This document shows positions 6,018 through 6,104 of a DNA stretch of 6,104 bases, piece after piece (within the stretch, counting starts at the first letter, position 1; the number at the start of each line of letters is the position of its first letter). Under the pieces are notes generated by a model that was not told the origin of the DNA, ran no database searches, and worked only from the letters and a program-made list of their open reading frames with translations. This DNA is from Candidatus Nanopelagicaceae bacterium (GTDB taxonomy: Bacteria; Actinomycetota; Actinomycetes; Nanopelagicales; Nanopelagicaceae). Location: assembly GCA_947488635.1 (NCBI GenBank), contig CANLAY010000063.1, positions 1 through 6,104 on the forward strand, read 5' to 3'. A program made the translations under genes and the position numbers.

Positions 6018-6104
6018 GCACATCCAAACTGGCAATGCGCTTAAATCAGTTATTTTCTTCGGGATAATTTTCTACCTAGGAAAAATTCTTGATCCTTACA
6101 ACCA
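6010..6104 (+). CDS. livM: Branched-chain/neutral amino acid ABC transporter, permease subunit LivM-like, 3'-truncated by window edge
   Basis: Only the first 31 codons and two bases are in the window. The frame opens with GTG at 6010 behind a strong AGAGGTG ribosome site and stays open to the end. The peptide has a short polar lead (VFKHIQTGNALK, the first residue read as Met), then a hydrophobic segment (SVIFFGIIFYLGKI) and LDPYN. This fits the N-terminus of LivM permeases, where a first membrane segment is followed by a Pro-Tyr-containing loop before the second. The call leans mainly on position: LivM is the obligate partner of LivH and normally adjoins it, and the gene overlaps livH by 8 nt. 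A substrate-binding protein gene would be expected further downstream but is not visible. Confidence 0.75.
   Translation, partial: MFKHIQTGNALKSVIFFGIIFYLGKILDPYN

Overview
The window is a single, same-strand run of protein-coding genes from what looks like a streamlined, low-to-mid GC actinobacterium. Four sampled 60-base lines range from 33 to 57% G+C, so the average is probably in the mid-40s. The actinobacterial call rests on the style of the GlmS linker and of AcpS, and on the neighbourhood glmS–acpS–alr, which is familiar from that phylum. Moderate GC, almost no intergenic DNA and a complete-looking branched-chain amino acid importer together suggest a freshwater acI-type lineage (order Nanopelagicales). 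That assignment is an inference from style, not from a database match.

Region 1 (about 1–3601) is a cell-envelope and housekeeping block. It holds the 3' four-fifths of glmS (amino-sugar synthesis), a PAP2-family membrane phosphatase, acpS (holo-acyl carrier protein synthase) and alr (alanine racemase). GlmS makes glucosamine-6-phosphate for UDP-GlcNAc, and Alr makes D-alanine for the peptidoglycan stem peptide. The PAP2 protein could dephosphorylate a polyprenyl diphosphate carrier, and AcpS activates the acyl carrier protein for lipid synthesis.

Region 2 (3594–6104) is a HAAT-family (branched-chain/neutral amino acid) ABC importer in the order livG–livF–livH–livM. Two ATPases come first, then two permeases, with livM cut by the window end. 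No substrate-binding protein is visible; it may lie downstream of livM.

Neighbouring genes touch or overlap at every junction but one. Overlaps are 1 nt (glmS/PAP2), 4 nt (PAP2/acpS), 1 nt (acpS/alr), 8 nt (alr/livG), 8 nt (livG/livF) and 8 nt (livH/livM). The only noncoding gap is 11 nt, between livF and livH. Co-transcription and translational coupling across the whole window are therefore likely, and no promoter or terminator can be supported inside it. There are no RNA genes, mobile elements, repeats or CRISPR arrays.

I do not see an undescribed multi-gene system. The points most worth a second look are an apparently degenerate ABC signature motif in LivG that pairs logically with LivF to give one degenerate ATP site, a PAP2 protein with altered motif residues, the direct welding of a transporter operon onto alr, and the repeated 8-nt overlap.
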